In this document: one piece after another, positions 32,181 to 41,402 of the stretch | How positions within the stretch are numbered: the stretch's first letter is position 1 | Layout: each line of letters opens with the position of its first letter | Origin: an uncultured Desulfobacteraceae bacterium | GTDB taxonomy: Bacteria > Desulfobacterota > Desulfobacteria > Desulfobacterales > Desulfatirhabdiaceae | Reading direction: 5' to 3' | Assembly: GCA_903839535.1 (NCBI GenBank) | Contig: CAIMCT010000153.1 | Coordinates: forward strand, 1 to 64,000 | Length of the DNA: 64,000 bases | Position numbers and translations under genes: made by a program | Notes under the pieces: generated by a model | Told to the model about the DNA's origin: nothing | Databases searched by the model: none | The model's input: only the letters and a program-made list of their open reading frames with translations

Positions 32181-33092
32181 GTGACGACTTCAAAATTGAT
32201 GGACATGACTGATGCCATATCCCGATGGGTGGTGGATGGATGTTCCGTTGCAATCGGCGCGAATCTGGAAACCGCCATTCCTTTTGCGGCGGGGCATGAG
32301 ATCATGCGTCAGGAGAAGAGGAGACTGACCCTGATTGGGCCGATATCCGATATCCTTTTTGATCAGATTATTGGCGCCGGATGCGTCCAGCGCGTTCAGG
32401 CTGCCTGGGTTGGTAATGTGATTACTGGCGTTGGATATAACTTTCGTCGGGCCGTGGAACAGGGCCAGATCAATGTCGAGGACCATTCAAATTTGACTAT
32501 TTCGATGGCTCTTCAGGCCGGGGCGATGGGCGTGTCTTTCTTGCCGTCCCGAACCGCCCTGGGCAGCGATCTGTTTGCGACAAACCCTGGATTGAAGTTT
32601 GTTACATGCCCGTTTACAAGTCAAAAACACGCAGCAATCGCCGCTATTGTTCCTGATGTAGCTATTGTTCATGTTCAACGATCGGATTTATTCGGCAATG
32701 CCCATGCTTGGGGCAATATGGGGATTACCCGCGAGGCCTGTCTCTCAAGCCGGAATGTGATTCTGACTGCGGAAGAAATTGTGTCCACCGAAATGATCAC
32801 TCGCGATCCCAATCGCATTCTGACACCCGGATTCAAGGTCAGCGCCGTAGTTCATGCTCCATGGGGAGCCCACCCCTCTCCGATGCCTGGATATTATAAC
32901 CGGGACCATGCTGTTTTTTTGGACTACCAGACTCAAAGCCGAACCCCGGAGCTGTTTGCGTCATGGATGAATCAATGGGTTCGCTCCATTTCTTCGATTC
33001 ATCAGTATGCTGAAACACTGGGGGATGCGTATTTGTCGCGACTTTCGATAACCCATCATGACTATTCGGAGCCTGTTGATTATGGATACTGA
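32181..33092 (+). CDS. CoA-transferase family I, subunit A
   Basis: Alpha-type subunit of a two-subunit CoA-transferase (glutaconate/3-oxoacid CoA-transferase family) that moves CoA between organic acids. GTG at 32181 (VTTSKLMDMTDAI), behind GGAAAGG, gives 303 aa. The glycine-rich VVDGCSVAIGAN region and the AVVHAPWGAHPSPMPGYY segment are typical of the glutaconate-type A subunit. It overlaps the B subunit by 11 bases. The substrate cannot be read from sequence; nearby acid transporters suggest a carboxylic acid. Confidence 0.85.
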   Translation: MTTSKLMDMTDAISRWVVDGCSVAIGANLETAIPFAAGHEIMRQEKRRLTLIGPISDILFDQIIGAGCVQRVQAAWVGNVITGVGYNFRRAVEQGQINVEDHSNLTISMALQAGAMGVSFLPSRTALGSDLFATNPGLKFVTCPFTSQKHAAIAAIVPDVAIVHVQRSDLFGNAHAWGNMGITREACLSSRNVILTAEEIVSTEMITRDPNRILTPGFKVSAVVHAPWGAHPSPMPGYYNRDHAVFLDYQTQSRTPELFASWMNQWVRSISSIHQYAETLGDAYLSRLSITHHDYSEPVDYGY

Positions 33093-33855
33093 TTCGGTCT
33101 ATACCCGATCTGAGTTGATGGTTGCCGCCGCGTCCCGTCAAATAGCCGATGGGGAGGTTGTATTTGTTGGCATGCGGCTTCCGCTTCTGGGTTTTCTGGT
33201 GGCCAAAAGTCTCAGGGCTCCGAATGCCGTTGGAGTTTATGAGCTGGGAATCATCCGCGACACTGTAGCTTCGGAACCTATACTTACGATGGGTGACCTG
33301 CCAAATCTGTACAGGTCTCAGTGGTTGGCGGATACTCGGGATACTATGTCGCTGCTGCAGCAGGGGCTTGTGGATGTCAGTTTTATTGGCGGTGCGCAAG
33401 TGGATCGATTTGGAAACTTGAACACCACTTTGACAGGCAGTTCCGTAAACATTACAACCAGGCTTCCGGGCAGCGGGGGGGCCTGTGACTTGGCATGTCT
33501 GGCGCACCGCCATATCATCATCATGGCCCATGAGAGGCGTCGGTTTATGCCTAGGGTGGATTATATAACCTCCCCCGGATATGGAGATGGCAAGGGCTGG
33601 CGCGAGTCGGTTGGTTTGATTCGCGGCGGGCCGTCTGCCGTCATCACCACAATGGGAATATTCGCTTTTGATCATGAAACTTGCGAAATGGTGCTTACTT
33701 CACTCCATCCCGGAGTCACTGTGGAAATGGTGCAAGAACAAACCGACTGGCCAGTGCGCATTTCAACGGAACTATCTCAAACGCCCTTACCTACCCACCA
33801 GGAGCTTTCCACCCTGCGCCGATTCGATCCGAATGGATACTGGACAGGCAAATAG
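33082..33855 (+). CDS. CoA-transferase family I, subunit B
   Basis: Beta-type subunit carrying the active site. ATG at 33082, with GGAG ten bases upstream, gives 257 aa; an ATG at 33058 is possible. VYELGIIRD contains the glutamate expected to form the glutamyl-CoA intermediate, and VDVSFIGGAQVDRFGNLNTT matches the family's QVDRFGN signature. The pair resembles CoA-transferases used in aromatic or dicarboxylic acid degradation, but the acid is unknown. Confidence 0.85.
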   Translation: MDTDSVYTRSELMVAAASRQIADGEVVFVGMRLPLLGFLVAKSLRAPNAVGVYELGIIRDTVASEPILTMGDLPNLYRSQWLADTRDTMSLLQQGLVDVSFIGGAQVDRFGNLNTTLTGSSVNITTRLPGSGGACDLACLAHRHIIIMAHERRRFMPRVDYITSPGYGDGKGWRESVGLIRGGPSAVITTMGIFAFDHETCEMVLTSLHPGVTVEMVQEQTDWPVRISTELSQTPLPTHQELSTLRRFDPNGYWTGK

Positions 33856-33862
33856 AAATCTT

Positions 33863-35152
33863 ATGATCTCTGATGCTAAAACCCGGCAATATCGCTGGAT
33901 CATTTTCTGGGTTCTGGCTTTTGGCTACATACTGGTGTATTTTCACCGGCTATGTCCGGCTGTTGTCGCCGTCGATATGATGAAAGATCTTCAGACCGGG
34001 GGAGGCCTGACCGGTTTTTTATCCGCCGCTTATTTTTATTCGTATGCAGCCATGCAGCTTCCGGCTGGGCTGCTTTCCGATTCCTGGGGACCTCGCAACA
34101 CGATCACGGTTTTTTTCCTTGTGGCCTTTGTTGGCTCCGTTATGTTGGGGTTTGCCTCATCTGCAGCTATGGCTATTGCCGGACGTTTGCTGGTCGGAGT
34201 CGGAGTGGCCATGCTCTTTGTGCCGACCATGAAGATACTGTCTGAATGGTTCACGCCCGTCGAGTTTGCTCCCATGACCGGGATTCTGATGGCCATGGGC
34301 GGCATTGGCTCCCTGTCGGCTGCAACGCCGCTGGTTTTGCTCTCCGGTGCTATCGGGTGGCGGATGTCGTTTGTCGCTGTGGGGGTACTCACCCTGGTTT
34401 TGTCACTGCTGGTATGGATATTTGTCAGGGACTGCCCCGAGGACATGGGCTGGGTGTCCCTTAACGCCTCTGTAAAGGCATCATCCGCTGCCATTAGCCT
34501 GATGGCAGGCTTTCGCACGGTCGTTTCCTGCCCGCATTTCTGGCCCTTGGCCATCTGGTTTTTTTTCGACTGTGCTGTGTTTTTTACTTTTGGCGGACTG
34601 TGGGGCGGACCATATTTCATGCACATTTACCATTTGTCCAAAACCCAGTCCGGCTATATTCTTTCGATGCTGGCTGTCGGCATCGTCATCGGCGGTCCAC
34701 TTCTCAGTTTTCTATCCAACCGGGTATTTCACGCCCGAAAACCCGTTCTTCTCATCTCAACATTAATTTTACTGACAATTACCGCAACACTGTCATTTGC
34801 AACTGATCGCATTCCCGTGTTCGGATTGTATTTGATATGCCTTGGTCTGGGAATGTTTTCCAGCTCCATCGTGGTCATTGGATTCACTGCGACCAAAGAG
34901 CTGTTTCCGGTGCAAATTGCCGGAACCGCCACTGGCCTGGTCAACCTGTTTCCTTTTGCAGGTGGAGCCATATTCCAGCCATTTGCCGGTTTTTTGCTGG
35001 AGAGGTCTGGCAGTGTGGAAGGGGCTTTTACACTGGCCGGATATCAGCAGATTTTCAATTATCTGCTGATCAGTGCTGCTATCGCGATGCTTGCCTGCTG
35101 TTTTATTAAGGAAACTTTCCCCACTGCTTCAGCCAGATCATCTGTACCCTGA
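33863..35152 (+). CDS. MFS transporter
   Basis: Major facilitator permease, probably for an organic anion. ATG at 33863 gives 429 aa with about 12 membrane helices. GLLSDSWGPR is the motif A loop between helices 2 and 3. The frame is open far upstream inside the CoA-transferase, but that part is not hydrophobic and overlaps the gene before it. The start lies 7 bases after subunit B, so one operon with the CoA-transferase is likely and the permease may import its substrate. Confidence 0.85.
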   Translation: MISDAKTRQYRWIIFWVLAFGYILVYFHRLCPAVVAVDMMKDLQTGGGLTGFLSAAYFYSYAAMQLPAGLLSDSWGPRNTITVFFLVAFVGSVMLGFASSAAMAIAGRLLVGVGVAMLFVPTMKILSEWFTPVEFAPMTGILMAMGGIGSLSAATPLVLLSGAIGWRMSFVAVGVLTLVLSLLVWIFVRDCPEDMGWVSLNASVKASSAAISLMAGFRTVVSCPHFWPLAIWFFFDCAVFFTFGGLWGGPYFMHIYHLSKTQSGYILSMLAVGIVIGGPLLSFLSNRVFHARKPVLLISTLILLTITATLSFATDRIPVFGLYLICLGLGMFSSSIVVIGFTATKELFPVQIAGTATGLVNLFPFAGGAIFQPFAGFLLERSGSVEGAFTLAGYQQIFNYLLISAAIAMLACCFIKETFPTASARSSVP

Positions 35153-35172
35153 TTTTTCCGGAGCTGCGATAT

Positions 35173-35327
35173 TATACTGTCAACGGTTATAATCTTAATT
35201 TTTGAACCCCTACCCCAGCCCTCCCCCGCTGGAGGCGGAAAACGCAGGTAGAGCCGGCATCCTGCCGGCTGCTGCAGCCGGCAAGATGCCGGCTCTACGA
35301 CGAAAGATTATGTCTGTTCGCAGTTTA
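35173..35327. repeat. Element A copy interrupted by a palindromic repeat
   Basis: The left end TATACTGTCAACGG at 35173 and the interior CCCTCCCCCGCTGGAGG match element A. The right end GTTCGCAGTTTA at 35316-35327 is degenerate. A 51-base hairpin element sits inside at 35248-35298. Confidence 0.6.
35248..35298. repeat. Palindromic GTAGAGCCGGC repeat (REP-like)
   Basis: Two 23-base arms beginning GTAGAGCCGGCAT and ending ATGCCGGCTCTAC, with one G-T mismatch, flank the 5-base loop GCTGC. It is an extragenic palindrome nested within an element A copy. Confidence 0.8.
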
Positions 35328-35384
35328 GGTGAAAATGACCATGACCGTTTTAGATGCTCAATTTTGCTTTTGGTGAAATTATTC

Positions 35385-35413
35385 TTGACAAAGAATAAAA
35401 TAGCTGCAATATA
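35385..35413 (+). promoter_or_regulatory. Candidate promoter for the TRAP transporter operon
   Basis: TTGACA at 35385-35390, 17-base spacer, AATATA at 35408-35413, in AT-rich DNA about 75 bases before dctP. The rest of the 35153-35485 gap is repeat sequence. Confidence 0.4.
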
Positions 35414-35485
35414 GCTTATAAATTACCTTTGGCAAATGAATCTTATTTATTAACTTAAGATCAGGCAAACAGTAAGGAGGCAAGC

Positions 35486-36571
35486 ATGACAGGAAAAAAA
35501 TCGACAACCATTATGGCCCTATGTTTACTCAGTCTGTTTTTGATGGTCAGTTTCGCAGCAGCCGCGGGTCCCCCGCCCATAGATCAATGGAAGCCAGCTT
35601 TTGATCCTTCAACAGCCAAGTACAAGGCAACGTTTTCAAATGTTTCGCATCCGGCGATCCGTGGGGTATATTTCGGTTTTGCCTTGCGTGATGAATTGTG
35701 GAAACGTACCAATGGTCAGATATTCATTGATTACAAACCCTTTTCGATGCTGGGCGGCGAAGTTGAGGTCTTAAATCAGCTCCAGATGGGTGCCCTCCAG
35801 GGAATGGGTGTCAGTTCCGTGGCTTCCACAAATCTGGGGCCCCGGTTCGGTGTGGTAAATCTGCCATTCCTGATTGACTCCTTTGACAAGCTCGATAAAT
35901 TCGTCGCGAACGAAAAGCTCTTTGGCCATTTCATGAATGCCATGGATCATCAGGGCATCATGGGCTTGGATATCACCGGATACGGCAATTACGGCTGGGC
36001 GACGATGACTCCGGCCGCGACTATTGATGATGCCAAGAAACTCAAAATACGGATTGCAGAAGCTGCTGTTAATCAGCTTCTTTACAAGTCATGGGGATTT
36101 AACCCAGTGGTCATGCCCTGGCCGGATGTCTCCATTGCACTGAAACAGGGGGTAATTAACGGTCTGGATCACACTCCCATGGTGTGCAACATCACAAAAA
36201 AATTTGAGGATGCCAAGTTCTTTACCCAATTGAATTACGCCCAGGGCTTGTTTATCTGGGTTGTAAACAAGGCGTGGTTTAACACTCTTCCCGCTGATCT
36301 GCAGAAAATTTTCAAGGAAACCGCAAAAGAAATCGCTGCAAAGATTCGCCAGGAAACCCGTCAGCAGGAAGCTGACGAGATCGAAAAAGCCAAGGCTGCC
36401 GGCATTCAGTTTTTCAAACTCTCAGACGCTGAAATGGCGATTCTGGATAAGCAGGGAGACGTTGCCCATAAACAGTATGCAGCGGAAATCAATAAACTGT
36501 ATGAGGGCGATAAATACCGATCGGCAAATTATCTGAAAGAAGTGCAGGATTTCATGGGATATCAGCCCTGA
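35486..36571 (+). CDS. dctP: TRAP transporter substrate-binding protein (DctP family)
   Basis: Periplasmic receptor of a tripartite ATP-independent transporter, which usually binds carboxylates. It has 361 aa with a signal peptide (basic MTGKKS, hydrophobic core about 8-26, AAA-type cleavage site). The KIRIAEA segment carries the arginine that usually clamps the substrate carboxylate. Start follows AAGGAGG. dctQ and dctM follow in order. The ligand could be a mono- or dicarboxylate or a keto acid; sequence alone does not decide. Confidence 0.92.
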   Translation: MTGKKSTTIMALCLLSLFLMVSFAAAAGPPPIDQWKPAFDPSTAKYKATFSNVSHPAIRGVYFGFALRDELWKRTNGQIFIDYKPFSMLGGEVEVLNQLQMGALQGMGVSSVASTNLGPRFGVVNLPFLIDSFDKLDKFVANEKLFGHFMNAMDHQGIMGLDITGYGNYGWATMTPAATIDDAKKLKIRIAEAAVNQLLYKSWGFNPVVMPWPDVSIALKQGVINGLDHTPMVCNITKKFEDAKFFTQLNYAQGLFIWVVNKAWFNTLPADLQKIFKETAKEIAAKIRQETRQQEADEIEKAKAAGIQFFKLSDAEMAILDKQGDVAHKQYAAEINKLYEGDKYRSANYLKEVQDFMGYQP

Positions 36572-36675
36572 TTAAAGCTGTCTGAAGGTGTTAAGGCTGA
36601 AGACTGAAGGAAAAACGGTGATGAATTGTCTGGTTGATCGCCGTTTCGACCACTGCATGTCTTCCAGGTATGAGA

Positions 36676-36700
36676 TTTCCTCCTTTGACAAAGGAGGAAA
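36676..36700 (+). promoter_or_regulatory. Perfect hairpin in the dctP-dctQ gap
   Basis: TTTCCTCCTTTG and CAAAGGAGGAAA are perfect arms around a single A. It ends 16 bases before the dctQ start, and its right arm is itself Shine-Dalgarno-like. It may stabilise the 3' end of dctP mRNA so that the binding protein exceeds the membrane subunits. Confidence 0.5.
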
Positions 36701-36716
36701 TTAAAAGGATAAATTC

Positions 36717-37220
36717 ATGTTTAAACAGATAATAAATACTGTGGATAAATGCCTGACATTATTTGAGGACTGGACCCTGTTTCTGACGGTAATGGCGGCT
36801 TTATTAGCCTTATTCGCCAATGTGATTTTGCGGTATGGCTTCGATTACAGCCTGGCCTGGTCTGAAGAACTCGTCAAACTTGTGATTATCTATACGACTT
36901 TTATTGGTTGCAGCGCCTCAATCAGAAACAGGTCCATGATTAAGGTGGACGTGCTGCTGCAACTTGTTCCCAAAACCCGGTTTCCCCTGATTGTTTTCAG
37001 CCATCTGGCGATTGCTGTGTTTTCGCTGATAATGTTGTTCTTCGGGTGGAAGATGGCTGTTCAGCAGGCAACCACCGGACAGGCGACCATTATCATGCAG
37101 ATTCCGATGGTTTATCTTTACGCCTTGATGCCGCTGATGGGCGGCTTGATGCTGATACGGACCCTTCAGGCGCTATATCAGGATATTGCCGCAGAAATGG
37201 TTCCAAAATCAAAGACTTGA
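36717..37220 (+). CDS. dctQ: TRAP transporter small membrane subunit (DctQ family)
   Basis: Four-helix inner-membrane subunit that supports DctM. It has 167 aa. NVILRYGFDYSLAWSEELVKL in helix 2 matches the family signature (R-x-x-F...L.W.EE). The probable ribosome-binding site is AAAAGGA 8 bases upstream. It lies between dctP and dctM. Confidence 0.92.
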   Translation: MFKQIINTVDKCLTLFEDWTLFLTVMAALLALFANVILRYGFDYSLAWSEELVKLVIIYTTFIGCSASIRNRSMIKVDVLLQLVPKTRFPLIVFSHLAIAVFSLIMLFFGWKMAVQQATTGQATIIMQIPMVYLYALMPLMGGLMLIRTLQALYQDIAAEMVPKSKT

Positions 37221-37291
37221 AATCAACAGAAAACTGAACGTTTTGTCATTGGCTTTCTGATTTTACCGACTGAAATGGAGATATCTGTTTT

Positions 37292-38614
37292 ATGGAATGG
37301 AGCTATATAATTCCGCTGTTGATTTTACTGGGTACCATGGCCGCATTTATTCCGGTGTTCATGTGCCTGTTCTATACCTCTTTGCTTTGCGTTCTGGCGT
37401 TTACCGATTACCCCATCATCCTTCTGGTTCAGAGTATTTTCAAAAGCATGGACAATTTCGCCCTGGTCGTGGTGTTGTTTTTTGTTCTCTGCGGCAATAT
37501 CATGACTACCGGCACCATCGTTGAAAAACTGATCAAGTTTACCAATGTGCTTGTGAGCTGGCTGCCCGGCGGATTGGGGATGGCCGGTGTCATCGCCTGC
37601 GCCATATTCGGTGCGATTTCCGGCTCAACCGTTGCAACGGTCGTGGCTCTGGGCGGGTTTATGATCCCGGCGCTGCTCTCCAATGGATATCCTGAAAACT
37701 ATAGCGTCGGGCTTATGACGACCGCCGGAAACCTGGGTGTTATCATTCCGCCCAGCATCGGCATGATTCTCTTCAGCATGATCAGCAACTGCTCGCTGCA
37801 GGGGCTGTTTTTAACCGGGTTTGTTCCTGGTATCATGATTACGTTGGTTACCTGCATCTATACATATTTTGTATTCTGGAAAGATAAGACGATTGTCCGG
37901 ATGCCGGTTCCAAAGTTTGATGACATCTGGGTAACATTCAAGGATTGTTTCTGGGCGCTGATGCTCCCTGTGGTGATTTTTGTCGGCATTTACACAGGGA
38001 TATTCACAGCAAACGAGGCTGCGGTTATTTCATGCGTCTATGCGTTTATTGTGGAGCTTTTTATCCATAAATCCATGAAATTTGAGCAGGTGAAAAAAGT
38101 GGTCGTGGGTTCCGCCGTCACGTCTGCCTCTCTTTTGATCATAGTAGGTGGCGCTACCTGTTTTGGCAGGTATCTGACCCTCGAATCCATTCCCGCAAAA
38201 ATCACTGAAGCGGTTACAGCGGGCATTCATTCGCCTATGGTCTTTCTTCTGGTGATCAACCTGGTTCTTCTTGTGGTTGGCATGCTGATGGACATCATCT
38301 CCGCTACTCTGATTATAGGACCGATCTGTATTCCGTTGCTGATTGCCTTTGGAATCGATCCCATCCACTTCGGACTGATCATGACGGTCAACTTGGCTAT
38401 CGGGTATTGCACGCCGCCGGTAGGGGTTAGTCTCTACATTGCGGGAGCCATAGCCAAGCGCGATATTGTGTTTGTCACCAAATCGTCAATGCCATTTCTC
38501 ATAATTCAGATTTCCATTCTGTTCCTGATCACCTTTTTTCCGGAACTGATCATGTGGCTGCCCAGGCTCTTTGGGTTTGAAACCGGTGTGGCATCTGTTG
38601 GCGGCGGTAACTGA
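37292..38614 (+). CDS. dctM: TRAP transporter large membrane subunit (DctM family)
   Basis: Transport channel subunit that couples Na+ or H+ flux to solute uptake. It has 440 aa with about 12 membrane segments. The two re-entrant hairpins have GAISGSTVATVVALG and the GYPENYSVGLMTTAGNLGVIIPPSI stretch, and the second half has GYCTPPVGVSLYIA. Preceded by dctQ in the same operon. Confidence 0.94.
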   Translation: MEWSYIIPLLILLGTMAAFIPVFMCLFYTSLLCVLAFTDYPIILLVQSIFKSMDNFALVVVLFFVLCGNIMTTGTIVEKLIKFTNVLVSWLPGGLGMAGVIACAIFGAISGSTVATVVALGGFMIPALLSNGYPENYSVGLMTTAGNLGVIIPPSIGMILFSMISNCSLQGLFLTGFVPGIMITLVTCIYTYFVFWKDKTIVRMPVPKFDDIWVTFKDCFWALMLPVVIFVGIYTGIFTANEAAVISCVYAFIVELFIHKSMKFEQVKKVVVGSAVTSASLLIIVGGATCFGRYLTLESIPAKITEAVTAGIHSPMVFLLVINLVLLVVGMLMDIISATLIIGPICIPLLIAFGIDPIHFGLIMTVNLAIGYCTPPVGVSLYIAGAIAKRDIVFVTKSSMPFLIIQISILFLITFFPELIMWLPRLFGFETGVASVGGGN

Positions 38615-38688
38615 TTACATTTTCTGTATCATTCTTAAATTTCAACGAACGCTCTTGTGCCCGCTAATCACAAATAGAATCGAAAGGA

Positions 38689-38777
38689 TTCCCCCCTTTG
38701 AAAAAGGGGGGCCAGGGGGGATTTAGGAGCTATCCACCTGGAAAATCCCCCTCGATCCCCCTTTTCCAAAGGGGGAA
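38689..38777. repeat. Inverted-repeat element E (C/G-rich)
   Basis: The left arm TTCCCCCCTTTG... and the right arm ending CAAAGGGGGAA are near-complementary over about 34 bases around AGGAGCTATCCACCTGG. This C/G-block palindrome type occurs between genes in many bacteria. No coding content. Confidence 0.75.
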
Positions 38778-38834
38778 GTATCATTTTCATATATGGGGGG
38801 ATCGAATTTAAGAAAGATACCATTTTCTTTTGTC

Positions 38835-38997
38835 TTGACAATAGCAGGTTTGATCTACTACACGGCGAACATGAATGCTTTGATCTTCAAGTTTTCACAG
38901 TTCGAAACAAGGGCGCCATGATCTATACATTGCATAACGAAGAATACTGTTATACCTATTTCAGGCGATCTGCCCGATAACGCGCCTTTGAAATCAG
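38835..38997 (+). promoter_or_regulatory. Promoter and structured leader upstream of livK
   Basis: TTGACA at 38835-38840 with a weak TACTAC -10 begins a leader of about 270 bases. CAAGGGCGC (38908-38916) and GCGCCTTTG (38982-38990) can pair as a 9-bp stem closing an 83-base domain with an inner GGCGATCTGCC hairpin. Two terminators follow directly. It is riboswitch-like in layout, but I cannot match it to a known class. Confidence 0.4.
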
Positions 38998-39039
38998 GCC
39001 GTGGGCGGACCGCAGAAGCGGGCTGTCCACGGCTTTTTT
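38998..39039 (+). terminator. First terminator hairpin in the livK leader
   Basis: GCCGTGG (38998-39004) pairs with CCACGGC (39027-39033), with further inner pairing, followed by six T. Its arms are also complementary to those of the second terminator, so alternative pairings are possible. Confidence 0.7.
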
Positions 39040-39047
39040 GTTTTTGT

Positions 39048-39077
39048 GAGCCGTGGTTTTTAGCCACGGCTTTTTTT
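39048..39077 (+). terminator. Second terminator hairpin in the livK leader
   Basis: AGCCGTGG pairs with CCACGGCT around TTTTTAG-type loop bases, followed by seven T. It ends 50 bases before the livK start, so it would attenuate the operon unless bypassed. Confidence 0.75.
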
Positions 39078-39127
39078 ATGCCGTTCAAACAGGTTTTTTT
39101 TACATCTTACAGAAAGCAGGAGATAAT

Positions 39128-40300
39128 ATGCGTCGATTGAAAAAATGGTGGGGAGCCGCTGGATTGCTCTTGTTGGGAATTTTGTTTCATTTTGCTGCGC
39201 CGCCTTTCGGATGGACAGTCGAATCGCCTTACCGGATCGGAGCGGTGTTTTCCATCACCGGAGTCGGATCGTTTCTGGGGGAACCGGAGAAAAAGACTGC
39301 GGAAATGATTGTTGAAGAGGTGAATCAAAAAGGGGGAATCAACGGACATCCGATTGAATTGATTATCTACGATGATGAAAGTGACGCCACCAAAAGCAAT
39401 TTGGCGGTAAAAAAGCTCATCAAGAAGGATGAAGTTCCCGTGATTATCGGGCCAACCCGAAGCGGAGAGAGCCTGGCCGTTGTAAGTGTAGCCGAAGAAG
39501 CTCATGTCCCCCTGATTTCTTGCGCCGCCAGTTATAAAATTGTAACCCCGATAGAAAGCCGCAAATGGGTTTTCAAGGTTGCCGGCTCGGATAGCCATGT
39601 GGCTGGAAAGATGTACGATTATATGAAATCCAAAGGAATTCAAAAAATTGGAATCATGACCGATTCCACTGGCTTCGGGGCCAGCGGGCGTGAAGAATTG
39701 CTGCGATTGGCGCCTGAATATGGCATTACCATTGCGGCGGATGAACGGTATGGCCCACAGGACACTGATCTATCCGCCCAGCTTACCAAAATCAGGAGCG
39801 TGCAGCCCCAGGCTGTTGTCAACTGGTCTATAGGCCCTACTCAGGTGCTTGCTGTAAAAAACTGGCGGGATCTGGGCATGGGATACACCCCACTCTTCCA
39901 GAGTCATGGTTTCGGAAACCGGAAAAATCTGGAACTTTGCGGAACGGCTGCCGAAGGCGTGTTGCTGCCCTTGGCAAGGGTGAATGTCGGAGCCCTTCTT
40001 GCGGACGCACAACCGCAGAAAAAAGTCATTATGGAATATACAAAGTCTTATGAAGATCGTTATAAAGAGCCAATTTCTTCTTTCGGCGGTCATGCCTGGG
40101 ATTCCCTGCACCTGGCTATAGCGGCATTGAAATCAGTGGGGCCGGATCGCGCTAAAATTCGGGATTTTATCGAAAAGACACAGAAATTTGTTGGACAACA
40201 TGGCGTATTTAACTTCACGCCTCAAGATCACAATGGCCTCAGCAAGGACGATCTGGAAATGGTCGTGGTTAAAAATGGGGATTGGGCGCTTGCACCATGA
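39128..40300 (+). CDS. livK: Branched-chain amino-acid-type ABC transporter, binding protein
   Basis: Periplasmic receptor of the Leu/Ile/Val-type (HAAT) family. ATG at 39128 behind CAGGAG gives 390 aa: MRRLKKWW and a hydrophobic core form the signal peptide (about 1-31), and mature sequence YRIGAVFSITGVGSFLGEPEKK begins the Peripla_BP_6 fold. GGINGHPIELIIYDDESD and GPTRSGESLAV are typical. Four transporter genes follow. In anaerobes such systems often take up aromatic or other organic acids, so the ligand is uncertain. Confidence 0.92.
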   Translation: MRRLKKWWGAAGLLLLGILFHFAAPPFGWTVESPYRIGAVFSITGVGSFLGEPEKKTAEMIVEEVNQKGGINGHPIELIIYDDESDATKSNLAVKKLIKKDEVPVIIGPTRSGESLAVVSVAEEAHVPLISCAASYKIVTPIESRKWVFKVAGSDSHVAGKMYDYMKSKGIQKIGIMTDSTGFGASGREELLRLAPEYGITIAADERYGPQDTDLSAQLTKIRSVQPQAVVNWSIGPTQVLAVKNWRDLGMGYTPLFQSHGFGNRKNLELCGTAAEGVLLPLARVNVGALLADAQPQKKVIMEYTKSYEDRYKEPISSFGGHAWDSLHLAIAALKSVGPDRAKIRDFIEKTQKFVGQHGVFNFTPQDHNGLSKDDLEMVVVKNGDWALAP

Positions 40301-40486
40301 TCGATCGCCATTTCTCATTTTTTCGAATATGCGTGTTGAAATTTATATTGTGATTAAGGTATAAGGGGGGTTTACAGAGGATATTCTTGGCTGTGGTGCC
40401 AAAGTATCCGACCAATAACCCAATTTCGGCGTTTTCCGTGTGTCAACCGAAGCGCAAGTCGAAATCATGGTTTCCGGGGGACTTCA

Positions 40487-41371
40487 TTGGGAACAGACTT
40501 TTTGCAATATACAATCACTGGTCTTACTGTTGGCGTCATTTATGCGATGGTGGCCATCGGATATAATATAATTTACAATGTCACTGAAATCATCAACTTC
40601 GCTCAGGGAGAGTTTGTGATGCTGGGCGGGCTGTTTGCAGCCTTCTTTGTCGGAACACTTCACTTGCCGGTATTCCTGGCTTTTTTTGCAGCGGTTATAG
40701 CCACCGGCTGTGTGGGTTTTGCCATGGAACGGTTTGTCATCCGCAGAGCCAGAAATGCCGGCGTTCTTTCCCTGATTATTATCACAATTGCTGTATCTAT
40801 TCTCCTGAAGGGTTCCGCAATGCTCGGATATGGAAAAGATCCCCATTGTCTGCCCGCTTTCAGCACGAGAGGTCCGATTATGATAGCCGGGGCTGTCTTA
40901 CAGCCACAGGTTCTCTGGATATTCGGGGTCAGTGCTCTTGTTGTCATTGCACTGTCGTTTTTTTTCCACCGATCTTTCTACGGCAAGGCCATGCTGGCCT
41001 GTGCGGACAATCCCATCGCAGCCCGAATGGTGGGTATTCCCGTGCGGCAAATGGTGCTTCTGGCCTTCATCCTTAGTGCGTCTATTGGTGCTGCCGCAGG
41101 TGTCATCATCACGCCGATTTCCCTGATGGATTACGACAGGGGCGCCATGCTGGGGCTGAAGGGTTTTGGCGCAGCCGTGCTTGGCGGATTGGGCAATTTT
41201 TACGGCGCGCTGTTGGCGGGCTGTGTTCTTGGCCTTGCTGAATCATATTGCGCCGGCTATCTTTCTTCAGGTTATAAAGATGCCGTGGCATTGATTTTTC
41301 TGCTCCTGGCGCTCTTTTTCAAACCAGAAGGTCTTTTCGGCTCCGAAGCAGCCACTTTGAAAAAGTTTTAA
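40487..41371 (+). CDS. livH: Branched-chain-type ABC transporter permease, LivH family
   Basis: Inner-membrane permease. It has 294 aa, about eight helices, TTG start behind GGGGG. IGYNIIYNVTEIINFAQGEFVMLGG is characteristic, and GLKGFGAAVLGGLGNFYGALLAG is the conserved stretch before the last helices that contacts the ATPase. It lies 186 bases after livK. Confidence 0.93.
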   Translation: MGTDFLQYTITGLTVGVIYAMVAIGYNIIYNVTEIINFAQGEFVMLGGLFAAFFVGTLHLPVFLAFFAAVIATGCVGFAMERFVIRRARNAGVLSLIIITIAVSILLKGSAMLGYGKDPHCLPAFSTRGPIMIAGAVLQPQVLWIFGVSALVVIALSFFFHRSFYGKAMLACADNPIAARMVGIPVRQMVLLAFILSASIGAAAGVIITPISLMDYDRGAMLGLKGFGAAVLGGLGNFYGALLAGCVLGLAESYCAGYLSSGYKDAVALIFLLLALFFKPEGLFGSEAATLKKF

Positions 41372-41402
41372 AAATTATCGGGATTTTCATCCAGGGGCTA
41401 TT

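Noticed and set aside
33668-33862. Long N-terminal extension of the MFS permease
   Set aside because: The 65 extra residues overlap the CoA-transferase B gene out of frame, are not hydrophobic and have no family match.
35202-35414. 70-codon + strand frame before dctP
   Set aside because: It consists almost entirely of element A and the nested palindrome (translation PAAAAGKMPAL...). It is repeat-derived with no ribosome-binding site.
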